From a cyanobacterium endosymbiont of Epithemia clementina EcSB (lineage in GTDB: Bacteria > Cyanobacteriota > Cyanobacteriia > Cyanobacteriales > Microcystaceae): DNA of 64,000 bases. This document shows, piece after piece, positions 19,617-30,201 of the stretch. The notes under the pieces were generated by a model. The model ran no database searches. It saw only the letters and a list, made by a program, of their open reading frames with translations, and was not told the DNA's origin. The translations under genes were made by a program, and so were the position numbers. Where the stretch lies: positions 2,643,833 through 2,707,832 of the forward strand of contig NZ_CP123991.1 in the NCBI RefSeq assembly GCF_029919255.1, written 5' to 3'. The number at the start of each line of letters is the position of its first letter. Position 1 is the first letter of the stretch.

Positions 19617-20750
19617 ATGGATCAACTCTTCCCTATCAGTGATTACATTGTTTTCCTAACTACCTCATCTGCTCTCTATGGCATCTTTGCACTAGGCTTA
19701 AACCTACAATGGGGGGTTACAGGACTTACTAACTTCGGAGTGGTTGCATTTATGACCTTGGGAGCTTACACTACAGCTCTCTTGACAATTAAAGGCTTCC
19801 CTATTATTTTCGCCGTCTTAGTTGGAGCGATTTTTTCAGCGATTCTAGGGTTAGGAATTGGTCTATCGACACTGCGTTTAGGAGAAGACTATTTAGCGAT
19901 TGTTACCATTGGTGTATCTGAATTAATTCGCTTAATTGTCAATAATGAGGAATGGCTGACAGGTGGTACTTTTGGGGTAAAAAACTATCCTCTTCCCTTA
20001 GATTTTGAAGCAAATTTATTTACTAAATTTATCTTGCTTATTGTTTTAACCTTATTAGCAATTTATGCTGAATTGCTATTATGGAATAGTCTGTCTCAAC
20101 AATGGCGACAATATCAACGAATTCAAGGAAAAAGTGTTAAACAGAGGAAACCTCTGAATTTGATTATTTGGGGAGTTATAACTACATCATTCATTATTTT
20201 AGTTTATGTTCCTGGGACTGTTGCTATTTATAACTATACTTACAAAGCTGGATTGATGGTATTAGCTTTATTAACGTTAGCCATTATTTATACAGGATTA
20301 GAACTTTTAGTCCATTCCCCGTGGGGACGTATTTTAAAAGCAATTAGAGAAGATGAAAACATTGCCACAGCGTTAGGGAAAAATATTTTATTTTATAAAT
20401 TGCAATCATTTATGTTAGGGGGGGCGATTTCAGGAATTGCGGGATCTTTCTTCGCTTGGCAATTAACTACTATTTATCCAAAAAGTTCTGAACCGTTATT
20501 AACTTTTAATGCTTGGATTATTGTTGTTCTAGGAGGTGCAGGAAGTAACGCAGGGGTAATCCTAGGTGCGATTATTTTTTGGGCTTATGATTCCATAACT
20601 CGTTTTATTCTGCCTCAATTAGGAATGTTAAGTCAGAGTCAGGCAGGGGCATTTCGTGTGATGGTTATTGGCTTAATTTTAATGATATTAATGGTTTGGC
20701 GACCCCAAGGAATTTTGGGTAAAAAAGAAGAACTTACCCTAGGTAAGTGA
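19617..20750 (+). CDS. livM: Branched-chain/neutral amino acid ABC transporter permease, LivM (NatD) type
   Basis: A 377-residue inner-membrane permease. GIFALGLNLQWGVTGLTNFGVVAFMTLGAY at the start and EDENIATALGKN plus GGAISGIAGSFFAW and VVLGGAGSNAGVILGA later are the conserved LivM features. In cyanobacteria the equivalent NatD works with NatC, two ATPases and a binding protein to import neutral amino acids. None of the partners is in the window; cyanobacterial nat genes are often scattered, so this is not proof of loss. The start at 19617 fits the usual N-terminus. Confidence 0.88.
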   Translation: MDQLFPISDYIVFLTTSSALYGIFALGLNLQWGVTGLTNFGVVAFMTLGAYTTALLTIKGFPIIFAVLVGAIFSAILGLGIGLSTLRLGEDYLAIVTIGVSELIRLIVNNEEWLTGGTFGVKNYPLPLDFEANLFTKFILLIVLTLLAIYAELLLWNSLSQQWRQYQRIQGKSVKQRKPLNLIIWGVITTSFIILVYVPGTVAIYNYTYKAGLMVLALLTLAIIYTGLELLVHSPWGRILKAIREDENIATALGKNILFYKLQSFMLGGAISGIAGSFFAWQLTTIYPKSSEPLLTFNAWIIVVLGGAGSNAGVILGAIIFWAYDSITRFILPQLGMLSQSQAGAFRVMVIGLILMILMVWRPQGILGKKEELTLGK

Positions 20751-21068
20751 TTAGAAAATATTTTAAAGTCAGTAAAATAGGTCCTTTTATAAGGTATGTA
20801 ACAAAAAATTAACAAACCAAGACTTAAAGTCTTTACTTTTACATAAATTATACTTATGGAATGATAAAATACAGTAAAAAAAATTAGAAAGTTATTAGCC
20901 ACTGGGTTGTCATGGTAACACTTTACTTAGTCTAGGAGAGTTGTGAAAATTATATTTCACAAATTTTTTGTACATTTACAATTATTAATAACTAAAGTAA
21001 AAATACTAAAACAAACGAGAAGAGGTGGGACCTTCCCACCCCTAAAAAACGCAGACTGCTCCCTATTA
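20751..21068. other. Intergenic stretch between convergent livM and sufS
   Basis: AT-rich, no gene. Contains the probable suf operon terminator near 21024-21040. Confidence 0.6.
21024..21040 (-). terminator. Probable terminator of the sufBCDS operon
   Basis: A 7-bp GC-rich stem (21024-21030 with 21034-21040) lies about 30 bases past the sufS stop. On the minus strand it is followed by a pyrimidine-rich stretch ending in TTTT. Confidence 0.55.
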
Positions 21069-22328
21069 TCACATGAGCTCAGTGAAAAAATCAATCGTTT
21101 CTTTTAAAACTAAAATAAAGCTGTCAATTTCCTCAAGGGTATTATAAAAATATAAACTTACTCTAGCACTTCCTGAGGCATTAAATAGGCGATGTAATGG
21201 TTGAGTACAATGATGTCCTGACCGAATGGAAATTCCTTCATTATCTAATAAAGTTGATAAGTCACTCCCATGAATTCCTTCGACATTAAAGGAAGCTAAT
21301 GCTGCTCTTCCTTTACCGTCTAAATTGGACCTAGATCCGTAAATCCGTATTTTAGGAATTTCTGTTAATTTTTTAAATAAATAGGTAGTCAACTCCTCTT
21401 CATAAACATGGATTTTATCCAATCCGATAGTTGTCAAATAATCCACCGCTGCTCCTAGGGCGATCACCTCCCCAACAGCAGGGGTTCCTGCTTCAAATTT
21501 GTGGGGTAGTTTGCCATGGGTAAACCCCTCAAGAAATACTTCCCCTATCATTTCTCCTCCACCAAGAAAAGGAGGCATATCTTCCAAAATTTTTTTCTTC
21601 CCATAAAGAAACCCAATTCCCGTAGGAGCACACATTTTATGTCCACTGGCCACCAACCAATCACAGTCAATTTGCTGCACATCAATAGCTAAATGGGGCG
21701 CGCTTTGACAGGCATCAATTAACACCTTTGCTCCTACTTGATGAGCTGCACAAGTGATTTCTTTTACTGGGTTAATACAGCCCAACGTATTAGAAACATG
21801 GACGATAGCTACCAATTTTGTCTTACGCGATAACAAGGATTTAAACTGATCTAAATCAAATTCTTCTTGTTCAGTTAGAAAAACATACTTGATTACTGCC
21901 CCTGTTTTTTGAGCTATCATTTGCCACGGGACCATATTACTATGGTGTTCCATGACGGAAATAATAATTTCATCTCCAGGTTTTAAGTTGGTTAACCCCC
22001 AACTATAAGCGACTAAATTAACAGCTTCTGTAGCATTACGAGTAAAAACAATTTCTTGAGGTGATTGGGAATTGATAAATTTTGCTACTTTGTCTCTAGC
22101 CCCTTCATATGCTTCTGTTGCCCGCACACTTAAATTATGTGACCCTCGATGAACATTCGCGTTATCTTTTTCATAGTAATTACGCAGAGTATCGAGAACG
22201 ATTAAAGGTTTTTGAGAAGTAGCAGCATTGTCGAGATAAATTAAAGACTTTCCGTTAATTTCTTGGTGCAAAATTGGAAAATCAGAACGAACTTGAGCAG
22301 CGAGAGTTTTTTCTTTTACAGAAATCAT
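21069..22328 (-). CDS. sufS: Cysteine desulfurase SufS
   Basis: A 419-residue PLP enzyme that removes sulfur from cysteine as a persulfide for Fe-S cluster assembly. The PLP lysine lies in [17 protein letters not shown] and the active-site Cys in [11 protein letters not shown], the short-loop arrangement of class II desulfurases. It is the last gene of sufBCDS, 86 bases after sufD. A typical SufE partner is not in the window. Confidence 0.96.
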   Translation of the reverse strand: MISVKEKTLAAQVRSDFPILHQEINGKSLIYLDNAATSQKPLIVLDTLRNYYEKDNANVHRGSHNLSVRATEAYEGARDKVAKFINSQSPQEIVFTRNATEAVNLVAYSWGLTNLKPGDEIIISVMEHHSNMVPWQMIAQKTGAVIKYVFLTEQEEFDLDQFKSLLSRKTKLVAIVHVSNTLGCINPVKEITCAAHQVGAKVLIDACQSAPHLAIDVQQIDCDWLVASGHKMCAPTGIGFLYGKKKILEDMPPFLGGGEMIGEVFLEGFTHGKLPHKFEAGTPAVGEVIALGAAVDYLTTIGLDKIHVYEEELTTYLFKKLTEIPKIRIYGSRSNLDGKGRAALASFNVEGIHGSDLSTLLDNEGISIRSGHHCTQPLHRLFNASGSARVSLYFYNTLEEIDSFILVLKETIDFFTELM

Positions 22329-22414
22329 GACAAATTCAAACGTTAGAAGTTAATTAGGGGCTTTAGCATCTTGAAATATTTCTACATAAGTTATTAAGAA
22401 AATTAATAATTTAT

Positions 22415-23782
22415 TTAGTATTCTAATGTCCTACAGGCGACACATTGAGTGAGTCTTTGACGCAGAGATTTAAGAGGAAGTTGATCTAAAATTTCAGTAG
22501 CAAAGGCATCAATTAAGAGGTTACGGGCGTCGTTTTGATTTAAACCACGACTTTGCAAATAAAATAGTTCATCAGATTCTAATTGACTAATAGTTGCCCC
22601 GTGGGAACATTTAACATTGTCGGCAGTAATTTGTAATTCAGGTTTAGTATCAATACGAGCTTTTGAAGACAGCAGCAAATTCCGATTTAATTGATTTGCA
22701 TTGGTTAATTGTGCTGGTTTTGGGACAGATATTTTACCGTTAAATATCCCATGGGCATGATCATCAATGATACATTTGTGCAATTGATGGATTATTCCAT
22801 AGGGATAATTAAGATAGACTGCGCTGTGAGTATCTGAAATCTGTAAATTTCCGACCATTGTTAAACCACTCAGGTTAGTTTCAGTTTGTTTTCCCTGTTG
22901 AAAAACCTTGAGGGTGTGGCGAGATAGTTTGGCACCTAGACTAATATCATTACAAATATAACGACTTTCTTTATTTTGGATAATCGTAGTTTTTCCGATG
23001 TGAAAGCTATCTCTTAATTCTCGTTGAATGCGACTATGATTAATGCGAGCATTGTCTTCCAGGAATATTTCTGTGACTCCATTCACTAAATAAGGTTTAT
23101 TCTCTGCGATATCAGAACATTCTTGGGCAATAGCCGTATAGTTCTCTACCAAAGTAACACTTGACCCTGTTTCAGCTATTATTAAAACACGAGGTTGGAT
23201 TAAACTATGGCAATCGGTAGGAACAGATAGAAATAGTAAATCAACAGGAACATCGACAATAATATTTGGGTCTACCCAAACGATGGCAACATGATAAAGA
23301 TCTGCTGTATTTATCAGGGTAAAAAAGTCTTTTTTATCATTATTTTTCCCTAAATAATGAACAACTTTCTCCTTTTTTGATTCTGGAAGTCCCATTAAAC
23401 TCCCTACATATACCCCTTTAGGTAAAGCAGATAAATTTGACAGTTCAGGGGCATACTCTCCATTAACAAAAATGAGCTGACTTTTTTGGGTCTCGGGTAG
23501 GATAAAAGAGGACAAATTATCTGGAAAAATGGTAGTAGCCGATCTGGTTGGTTTAAACTGAATATTAGACAATTCAGACAAGTCGACAAATCTCCAATCT
23601 TCATCCTGTTTTGTAGGGAAGTTTAATCTTGTGGACTCGGATACTGCATCTTCCCTCAATTTTGATAAAAATTGCAGCTTGCCCACGGCTTCCTGGGATT
23701 GACATTCTTTTGACAATCCCAACAGAATATTCTCCCAAATTTGGTTAATACGTACACTTTTTTTTATGGTCGATGTTGTCAT
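22415..23782 (-). CDS. sufD: Fe-S cluster assembly scaffold subunit SufD
   Basis: A 455-residue member of the SufB/SufD family. The C-terminal beta-helix shows HSAVYLNYPYGIIHQLHKCI, the conserved HGIFNGKISVPKPAQ and TKPELQITADNVKCSHGATI with the conserved Cys and His, and it ends in LPLKSLRQRL. It forms the SufBC2D scaffold with its neighbours. Gap to sufC is 65 bases. Confidence 0.96.
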   Translation of the reverse strand: MTTSTIKKSVRINQIWENILLGLSKECQSQEAVGKLQFLSKLREDAVSESTRLNFPTKQDEDWRFVDLSELSNIQFKPTRSATTIFPDNLSSFILPETQKSQLIFVNGEYAPELSNLSALPKGVYVGSLMGLPESKKEKVVHYLGKNNDKKDFFTLINTADLYHVAIVWVDPNIIVDVPVDLLFLSVPTDCHSLIQPRVLIIAETGSSVTLVENYTAIAQECSDIAENKPYLVNGVTEIFLEDNARINHSRIQRELRDSFHIGKTTIIQNKESRYICNDISLGAKLSRHTLKVFQQGKQTETNLSGLTMVGNLQISDTHSAVYLNYPYGIIHQLHKCIIDDHAHGIFNGKISVPKPAQLTNANQLNRNLLLSSKARIDTKPELQITADNVKCSHGATISQLESDELFYLQSRGLNQNDARNLLIDAFATEILDQLPLKSLRQRLTQCVACRTLEY

Positions 23783-23847
23783 ACAATCACTTCCCTTATG
23801 AAAGATTCAGATATGGAACAATTTATTTAAGTTGTTGGGGGATACTT

Positions 23848-24618
23848 TTAGGCGTTAGCCAACAGTTTTGCCTCGACAAAGTCATAACCGCTCTCTTCAA
23901 GTTCAAGGGCTAATTCTTTTCCTCCTGTCTTCACGATTCGTCCATTGTGCATTACGTGAATATAGTGAGGTTCAATGTAGTTAAGTAACCTTTGGTAGTG
24001 GGTAATCAACAAAAAAGCGTTTTTATCAGTGGCTAATTTATTGACCCCATTAGCAACAATTCTTAACGCATCGATATCTAATCCTGAATCAATTTCATCT
24101 AGAATGCCTAGGGTAGGTTCTAATAAAGCCATTTGTAAAACTTCATTGCGTTTTTTTTCTCCTCCAGAAAACCCTTCGTTTAAACTTCTTTCCAAAAAAC
24201 TAGGGTTCATCTTGACAATATCTAGCTTTTCCTCTACTAAGTCTTCAAAATCAAAGGTGTCAATTTCCTCTAGCCCTTGATATTTTCGATGGGCATTGTA
24301 AGCTACCCGCAGGAAATCTAAGTTACTTACCCCGGGAATTTCTAAAGGATACTGAAAAGCCAGAAAAATCCCCAGATTTGCCCGTTCAGTTGGACTCTTC
24401 CCGAGGATTTCCTCCCCTTTATAAACTATGTTTCCACCAGTTATTTCATAATCAGGATGTCCAGCTAAGACCTTTGAGAGAGTACTTTTGCCAGACCCAT
24501 TTCTTCCCATGATCGCATGGATTTCCCCTTCTTTCATTTCCAGGCTAACACCTTTTAGAATAGGTTTTCCTTCAACATTAGCTGTTAGATTTTGAACTGA
24601 TAGGATAACTTCACTCAT
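23848..24618 (-). CDS. sufC: Fe-S cluster assembly ATPase SufC
   Basis: A 256-residue cytosolic ABC-type ATPase. Walker [11 protein letters not shown], signature [11 protein letters not shown], Walker [13 protein letters not shown] and the H-loop His in [10 protein letters not shown] are intact. ATP-driven dimerisation of SufC changes the shape of the SufBCD scaffold. It lies between sufB and sufD in the operon. Confidence 0.97.
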   Translation of the reverse strand: MSEVILSVQNLTANVEGKPILKGVSLEMKEGEIHAIMGRNGSGKSTLSKVLAGHPDYEITGGNIVYKGEEILGKSPTERANLGIFLAFQYPLEIPGVSNLDFLRVAYNAHRKYQGLEEIDTFDFEDLVEEKLDIVKMNPSFLERSLNEGFSGGEKKRNEVLQMALLEPTLGILDEIDSGLDIDALRIVANGVNKLATDKNAFLLITHYQRLLNYIEPHYIHVMHNGRIVKTGGKELALELEESGYDFVEAKLLANA

Positions 24619-24693
24619 TGACTTTCGTAAGAATTAATAACTAGACTTTATGTGTTTTGAACTTTAAGTAAGATGGGCATTGTCTATTCTAGA

Positions 24694-26136
24694 TTAGCCG
24701 ACAGTTTTTTCTAATTTAAGACCTAGAAGTCTATCAGCTTCGGCAGCAAATTCCATCGGTAACTCACTCAGGACATCCTTGCAGAAACCACTCACTAACA
24801 TAGAGACAGCATCTTCTTCAGGAATCCCTCGTTGGGCAAAGTAGAATAATTGGTCTTCCCCAATTTTAGAGGTTGAAGCTTCATGTTCTATTGTAGAAGT
24901 ATTATTATTTGCCTGAATGTAAGGAAAGGTATTAGCTTCGGCATTATCTCCAATCAACATTGAATCACATTGGGAGTAATTTCTTGACCCTTTAGCTTTT
25001 GGACCCATTTTTACTAATCCACGGTAACTGTTTTTAGAACCGCCCGCAGAAATACCCTTAGAAATAATAGTGCTCCGAGTGTTTTTGCCAACATGGATCA
25101 TTTTCGTTCCTGTATCCGCCTGCTGTTTATTATTAGTGAGGGCAATGGAATAAAATTCTCCAACCGAATTATCACCCACCAAGACACAACTCGGATATTT
25201 CCAAGTAATAGCAGAACCTGTTTCTACTTGAGTCCAAGAAATCTTAGAATTAACTCCTTTGCATAAACCTCGCTTAGTAACAAAGTTATAGATTCCTCCT
25301 TTACCATTTTCATCCCCTGCATACCAATTTTGAACAGTAGAATATTTAATCTCAGCATTATCTAAAGCCACTAACTCTACCACGGCTGCATGGAGTTGAT
25401 TACTATCATACATCGGTGCGGTACACCCTTCTAGATAGCTAACAGAAGCCTTTTCTTCAGCCACAATTAATGTCCGTTCAAACTGCCCTGTATCTCCGCT
25501 GTTAATCCGAAAATAAGTAGATAGTTCCATAGGGCATTTAACCCCTTTGGGGATAAACACAAAAGACCCATCACTAAAAACTGCTGCATTGAGAGCAGCA
25601 AAGAAATTATCATTGGCTGGAACTACTGAACCGAGATATTTTCGGACCAAATCAGGATATTCTTGTAAAGCTTCTGAAATAGAACAAAAAATAACTCCAG
25701 ATTCAGCCAATTTTTCTTTAAAAGTTGTCGCTACAGAAACACTATCAAAAATAGCATCTACTGCTACGTTTCCTAATCGTTTTTGTTCAGATAGAGGAAT
25801 ACCTAACTTCTCAAAAGTCTCAAGTAAAGTCGGATCAACTTCATCAAGACTGCCTAATTTTTCTTTCTTCTGTTTAGGGGCAGAATAATAAATAATATTC
25901 TGATAGTCAATGGGCGGATAAGTGACATGAGGCCAGGTTGGCTCTGTCATCTTTTGCCATTGTTGGTAAGATTTTAGGCGAAAATCTAACATAAAGTCCG
26001 GTTCTTTTTTTTTCGCAGAAATCAGGCGAATAACATCCTCACTGATACCACGAGGAATCTTATCGGACTCAATATCAGTGATAAACCCATATTTATATGG
26101 TTGGTTAACCAGGATCTTAACTGATGTATCACTCAT
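24694..26136 (-). CDS. sufB: Fe-S cluster assembly scaffold subunit SufB
   Basis: The first gene of the operon. From [18 protein letters not shown] the protein is 480 residues, the normal family length. Conserved features include [47 protein letters not shown] and [21 protein letters not shown]. The open frame continues upstream to 26274 (46 more residues starting MFLTIYG), but family members start at or near MSDTS; the ATG at 26160 (METENTQL) is another candidate. A GGAG sits 12 bases before the ATG at 26136. Expression is probably controlled by SufR through the operator near 26394. Confidence 0.95.
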   Translation of the reverse strand: MSDTSVKILVNQPYKYGFITDIESDKIPRGISEDVIRLISAKKKEPDFMLDFRLKSYQQWQKMTEPTWPHVTYPPIDYQNIIYYSAPKQKKEKLGSLDEVDPTLLETFEKLGIPLSEQKRLGNVAVDAIFDSVSVATTFKEKLAESGVIFCSISEALQEYPDLVRKYLGSVVPANDNFFAALNAAVFSDGSFVFIPKGVKCPMELSTYFRINSGDTGQFERTLIVAEEKASVSYLEGCTAPMYDSNQLHAAVVELVALDNAEIKYSTVQNWYAGDENGKGGIYNFVTKRGLCKGVNSKISWTQVETGSAITWKYPSCVLVGDNSVGEFYSIALTNNKQQADTGTKMIHVGKNTRSTIISKGISAGGSKNSYRGLVKMGPKAKGSRNYSQCDSMLIGDNAEANTFPYIQANNNTSTIEHEASTSKIGEDQLFYFAQRGIPEEDAVSMLVSGFCKDVLSELPMEFAAEADRLLGLKLEKTVG

Positions 26137-26393
26137 AAGTTGTGTGTTCTCCGTTTCCATTTGATAATTTCTTTTTAGGATATCTAGAGAGTCCCCAGCT
26201 TCAAGGGTGACAAATGTACCGCACTCGGAAGCAAATGCTTTAGGTTTGGCAATCCCATATATCGTTAAAAACACGCCTTAATTACATGCGGTCGAAACGA
26301 CGAGTCTAGCTAGATAGAGAGGTTCTCTCGCAAAAGTCCTTGTGTTTATTAAAACAATTTTTGTATTGCTCAACCCTATTCTACAATAGAATA

Positions 26394-26409
26394 ACAACGT
26401 GATTGTTGT
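26394..26409. promoter_or_regulatory. SufR operator between sufB and sufR
   Basis: The palindrome ACAACGTGATTGTTGT has the CAAC-N6-GTTG form described for SufR binding sites in cyanobacteria. It lies in the divergent intergenic region, about 260 bases before the sufB start and 118 before sufR, where it can control both promoters. Confidence 0.85.
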
Positions 26410-26526
26410 CAAAGTCACATTTTTGAAGATTTATTGGCAACGGCGCATCAGGAATAAAACCTTAATGATTAAGATATTCCTAGCGTTTCTATACCACTGC
26501 TTATCTAAGTCCCACTCAATCAGCCA

Positions 26527-27195
26527 GTGACCGAAACGATGACTATTATTCATCCCCCTTCAACTAAAGAAGATATTCTGAATTATTTGCTTAAACATGG
26601 TCAAGCCAAAGCTTCTGAATTAGCCCAAGCTTTGGCAATCACACCTCAAGCAACTCGCCGCCACCTAAAAGACTTGGAAACTGAAGACTTAATTGAACAT
26701 CAATCTCAACAAGTTGGGTTAGGAAGGCCCCAACATATCTATTATCTTAGTAAACAAGGACGTGATCACTTCCCTACTCGCTATGGAGAATTTGCGGTTT
26801 CTTTCCTTAAGACTCTCACTGAGACCGTAGGAGAACAACAGGTAGGAGAAGTTTTACGCAAACAATGGGAACGTAAAGCTGAAGACTATCGCCAGCGCAT
26901 TGGTAATGGACCCCTTGAAGAAAGGGTCAGTAAATTAGTTAAATTGCGGCAAGAAGAAGGTTATATGGCAGAGATACATTTATTTAATCCTAAAAATAGT
27001 TGTCAATCCTTAAAAAAAAGGTATATCTTGGCAGAGCATCATTGTGCAATTTCTGAAGTAGCTGAATCTTACCCCACAGTTTGCGGTCACGAATTGGAAA
27101 TGTTTGCTGAAATCTTACCTGATTGCACCGTTGAAAGAACTCACTGGATTAATGAAGGAGAACACAATTGTGGGTATTTTATCCAAGCTAATTAA
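26527..27195 (+). CDS. sufR: Fe-S cluster-sensing repressor SufR
   Basis: A 222-residue DeoR/ArsR-like winged-helix regulator. Residues ~13-60 form the helix-turn-helix (KASELAQALAITPQATRRHLKDL). The C-terminal half holds four cysteines spaced C-X12-C-X13-C-X14-C, exactly the SufR [4Fe-4S] motif. With its cluster, SufR represses the divergent sufBCDS operon; cluster loss releases it. Both the regulator's ligands and the operator are intact, so the circuit looks functional. Confidence 0.96.
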   Translation: MTETMTIIHPPSTKEDILNYLLKHGQAKASELAQALAITPQATRRHLKDLETEDLIEHQSQQVGLGRPQHIYYLSKQGRDHFPTRYGEFAVSFLKTLTETVGEQQVGEVLRKQWERKAEDYRQRIGNGPLEERVSKLVKLRQEEGYMAEIHLFNPKNSCQSLKKRYILAEHHCAISEVAESYPTVCGHELEMFAEILPDCTVERTHWINEGEHNCGYFIQAN

Positions 27196-27532
27196 ATCAA
27201 TCGTTAATTACTATCTACGCTGATATTACGAATCAGTTAGAATGAGCTCAATTTATGACTCCTAAAAAATCTGTACATGTTTATAAAGCATTGCTTTTAT
27301 CCTAAAATAGATTATTGACTCATTTTACTGGTCTCTTTTGGCAATTATTAAAATATCTATCTAAAAGAAAGTAGAAAATATCCAGCTTCAAACTGGTAAT
27401 AATTGTCCAATAGTTAATGGTTATTAATTAATATGGAAATCCTAGATTATCGAGATTATTGACAAGGATTTATATTTGGTTTATATTAAGTTATTATCGG
27501 GATAATCTCAAATATTATGACTCAAGCGTGCC
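27196..27532. other. Intergenic stretch, sufR to copper chaperone
   Basis: AT-rich, no gene or clear regulatory site seen. Confidence 0.5.
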
Positions 27533-27730
27533 ATGAGTATTACATTTAAAGTCCCTAGCATTGCCTGTGAGGCTTGCGCCAAGACTATCACTAAAGCGGT
27601 CCAAAGTGAAAAGCCGGAGACTGCCATATCTATTGATGTTTCTACAAAAATTGTTACTGTTGAAACTACAGTTTCTGAAGAAACTATTAGAAAAATTATT
27701 GAAGGGACAGGCCATACTGTTGAAGATTAG
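27533..27730 (+). CDS. Copper metallochaperone, ScAtx1-like (HMA domain)
   Basis: A 65-residue ferredoxin-like HMA protein with the metal site ACEACAKT (Cys12, Cys15) and His61 in TGHTVE. The IACEAC loop and His61 match the cyanobacterial chaperone ScAtx1, which delivers Cu(I) to the P-type ATPases CtaA/PacS for thylakoid copper proteins such as plastocyanin and cytochrome oxidase. In an organism that has lost chlorophyll synthesis, cytochrome oxidase would be the more likely remaining target (inference). Confidence 0.9.
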   Translation: MSITFKVPSIACEACAKTITKAVQSEKPETAISIDVSTKIVTVETTVSEETIRKIIEGTGHTVED

Positions 27731-28062
27731 TTACGGTTTCGTCGTCAAAAGTCTGAAAGGGTGCAATTATTGTATACCAATCTAAATTTTTTGGAGTGTT
27801 AGTTATTTTCCTCACTCTTTTATTTATAATCCTGTTCTGTTCGACCATATATACCAATTTTCTGAAGTTTGACTGCATATCATGTGTAGGAGTCAATGTC
27901 CATTGATACCTACGAAATTGGTGTATATGGCTGACCGTATAGTAAGAAATATTTTATGACCCATAAAAATGGCATTTTTTAAAAAAGTGTTCTCAATTAA
28001 GAAACAGAATGACAATAATATTAAAATCATTGATAGCAATAATCTAAATCACAAAATACTTT
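27731..28062. other. Convergent intergenic stretch with a distant inverted repeat
   Basis: Arms of about 16 bp near 27846-27861 and 27915-27930 pair with one mismatch around a ~50-base loop. No gene. It may be a bidirectional terminator relic between the chaperone and glgX. Confidence 0.45.
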
Positions 28063-30201
28063 TTAAATAGACTGTAGAACCATCAATGATCGCCCTTTTA
28101 CACTAGTAATTGATTGATTTACTTGATACATTTTTTCTTGGTCGATCCAATAAGTTTTAGTAGTATCAATTACTATTTTCCATAATTGACTTTTTAAGTT
28201 AGAAGGTAAAGTGAACTTTAATGTATTTTCTTCAGCGTTAAATAGCAAAAGAAAACTAGCATCAATTACCTGATTACCCTCGATATCAGTGATTTCAATT
28301 ACTTCTCCATTGAGGAAAATACTAATTGCCCTTACCCCCTCTTCTTCCCATTGTTCTTCGGTCATCTCTTCTCCTTTAGAGTTAAACCAAACAACATCCT
28401 TTGCGTCTGATCCGTGAAGTGCTTTCCCTTGAAACCACTTACACCGTCGAAAAACAGGGTGTTGATGACGAAACTTAATTAACTGTTGGGTAAACAATAA
28501 AAAATCTTGATTAACCTTCGTTAAGTCCCAATTAAACCAAGAAATATCGTTGTCTTGACAATAGCCATTATTGTTTCCCTGTTGGCTACGCCCAATTTCA
28601 TCTCCTCCTAATATCATGGGAACCCCTTGGGACAACATTAAAGTGGTTAAAAAATTACGTTTTTGTTGTTCTCGTAAAGCCAAAATTTGAAGGTCATCGG
28701 TTTCTCCTTCTTCTCCACAATTCCAAGAATAATTATAGGTTTCTCCATCGTTGTTGTTTTCTCCATTGACCTCGTTATGTTTTTCGTTATAACTGACTAG
28801 ATCCGCCAGGGTAAAACCATCGTGAGCCGTGATGAAATTAACACTCGCATGGGGTTTTCTTCCAGTAATTTCGTAAATGTCAGCACTTCCCATAAAACGG
28901 TAAGCAAACGACGCTAAGGTGCTATCTTGACCGCGCCAGAAATTCCGTATTTCATCCCGATATTTTCCATTCCATTCTGACCATAGTAGTGGAAATTGTC
29001 CTACCTGGTAACCTCCTTCTCCGAGATCCCAAGGTTCTGCGATTAATTTTACATTCGATAAAACGGGCTCTTGGTGAATAATATCGAAGAAGGTAGCTAA
29101 AGTTCCTACCTCATAAAGTTCTCTCGCTAAAGCTGCTGCTAAGTCAAAGCGAAACCCATCAATGTGCATTTCTAAGACCCAATACCGTAAACTATCCATT
29201 ATGAGTTTAAGGACATCAGGATGGCTGACATTAAGAGAGTTACCACACCCTGTAAAATCTACGTAGTAACGAGGATTTTCTTCATCTATACGGTAATAGA
29301 CTTGGTTATCGATACCCCGTAAAAAAAATGTTGGTCCTAAATGATTTCCTTCCCCTGTATGGTTATAAACAACATCAAGAATGACTTCAATCCCCGCTTT
29401 ATGGAGAGTTTTTACCATATTTTTAAATTCTGTTACTTGTTGCCCTTGAGTTCCTGAGGCGCTGTAACTTGAATGAGGAGCAAAATAACCTAAGGAGTCG
29501 TAACCCCAATAATTAGTTAATCCTTTATCAATTAGATGGCCTTGCTGTACAAAAAAATGGTGAACAGGGAGTAATTCAACAGCAGTAATGCCTAAATTTT
29601 GTAGATAGGCAATCATATTGGGATGAACTAGTCCAGTATAAGTTCCCCGCAAATTTTCAGGTATTTCTAGATGTTGTTTTGTAAATCCTTTGACATGAAC
29701 TTCATAGATGATGGTTTTATGCCAAGGATGTTTTAGTAAGGTGTCCTCTTCCCAATTAAAGCTTTCATCAATCACAACTGCTTTGGGAACCCACGGTGCG
29801 TCATCTATTTCCGAGGCAGTTAGATCTTGATCTTCACAGTTCCAACGATAGCCAAAGATAGCTTCTTTATGTTCTACATCAGAGGTGATTGCTTTAGCAT
29901 AGGGATCAATCAACAATTTTTTGGGGTTGAAGCGATAGCCTTCGGTGGGGTCAAATGGACCATGAGCCCGAAACCAGTAATGCTGTCCTGGTTTTATTCC
30001 AGGAATGTAACCATGCCAAATATAATTGGATACTTCTTCTAAAGGTATGGATGTTTCTTGTCCCCAATTATTAAATAAGCAAAGATCAACTCTCGTTGCA
30101 TTTTTAGAAAAAATTGCAACGAGAGTTCCTTTTCCGTCCCAACTTGCTCCTAAAGGATAGGGATTTCCTGGCAAAAGTTTGATATTCATTAGTAGGTTCA
30201 T
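28063..30201 (-). CDS. glgX: Glycogen debranching enzyme (isoamylase type)
   Basis: A 712-residue GH13 enzyme that cleaves alpha-1,6 branches of glycogen. An N-terminal CBM48 domain (residues ~10-110, LPGNPYPLGASWDGKGTLVAIFS) precedes the catalytic barrel. The nucleophile Asp lies in DGFRFDLAAAL, the acid/base Glu in LIAEPWDLGEGGYQVG and the third Asp in NFITAHDGFTL. An ATG four codons in (MNIKLLPG) is an equally good start. Intact glycogen breakdown points to stored or supplied carbohydrate as fuel. Confidence 0.95.
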   Translation of the reverse strand: MNLLMNIKLLPGNPYPLGASWDGKGTLVAIFSKNATRVDLCLFNNWGQETSIPLEEVSNYIWHGYIPGIKPGQHYWFRAHGPFDPTEGYRFNPKKLLIDPYAKAITSDVEHKEAIFGYRWNCEDQDLTASEIDDAPWVPKAVVIDESFNWEEDTLLKHPWHKTIIYEVHVKGFTKQHLEIPENLRGTYTGLVHPNMIAYLQNLGITAVELLPVHHFFVQQGHLIDKGLTNYWGYDSLGYFAPHSSYSASGTQGQQVTEFKNMVKTLHKAGIEVILDVVYNHTGEGNHLGPTFFLRGIDNQVYYRIDEENPRYYVDFTGCGNSLNVSHPDVLKLIMDSLRYWVLEMHIDGFRFDLAAALARELYEVGTLATFFDIIHQEPVLSNVKLIAEPWDLGEGGYQVGQFPLLWSEWNGKYRDEIRNFWRGQDSTLASFAYRFMGSADIYEITGRKPHASVNFITAHDGFTLADLVSYNEKHNEVNGENNNDGETYNYSWNCGEEGETDDLQILALREQQKRNFLTTLMLSQGVPMILGGDEIGRSQQGNNNGYCQDNDISWFNWDLTKVNQDFLLFTQQLIKFRHQHPVFRRCKWFQGKALHGSDAKDVVWFNSKGEEMTEEQWEEEGVRAISIFLNGEVIEITDIEGNQVIDASFLLLFNAEENTLKFTLPSNLKSQLWKIVIDTTKTYWIDQEKMYQVNQSITSVKGRSLMVLQSI

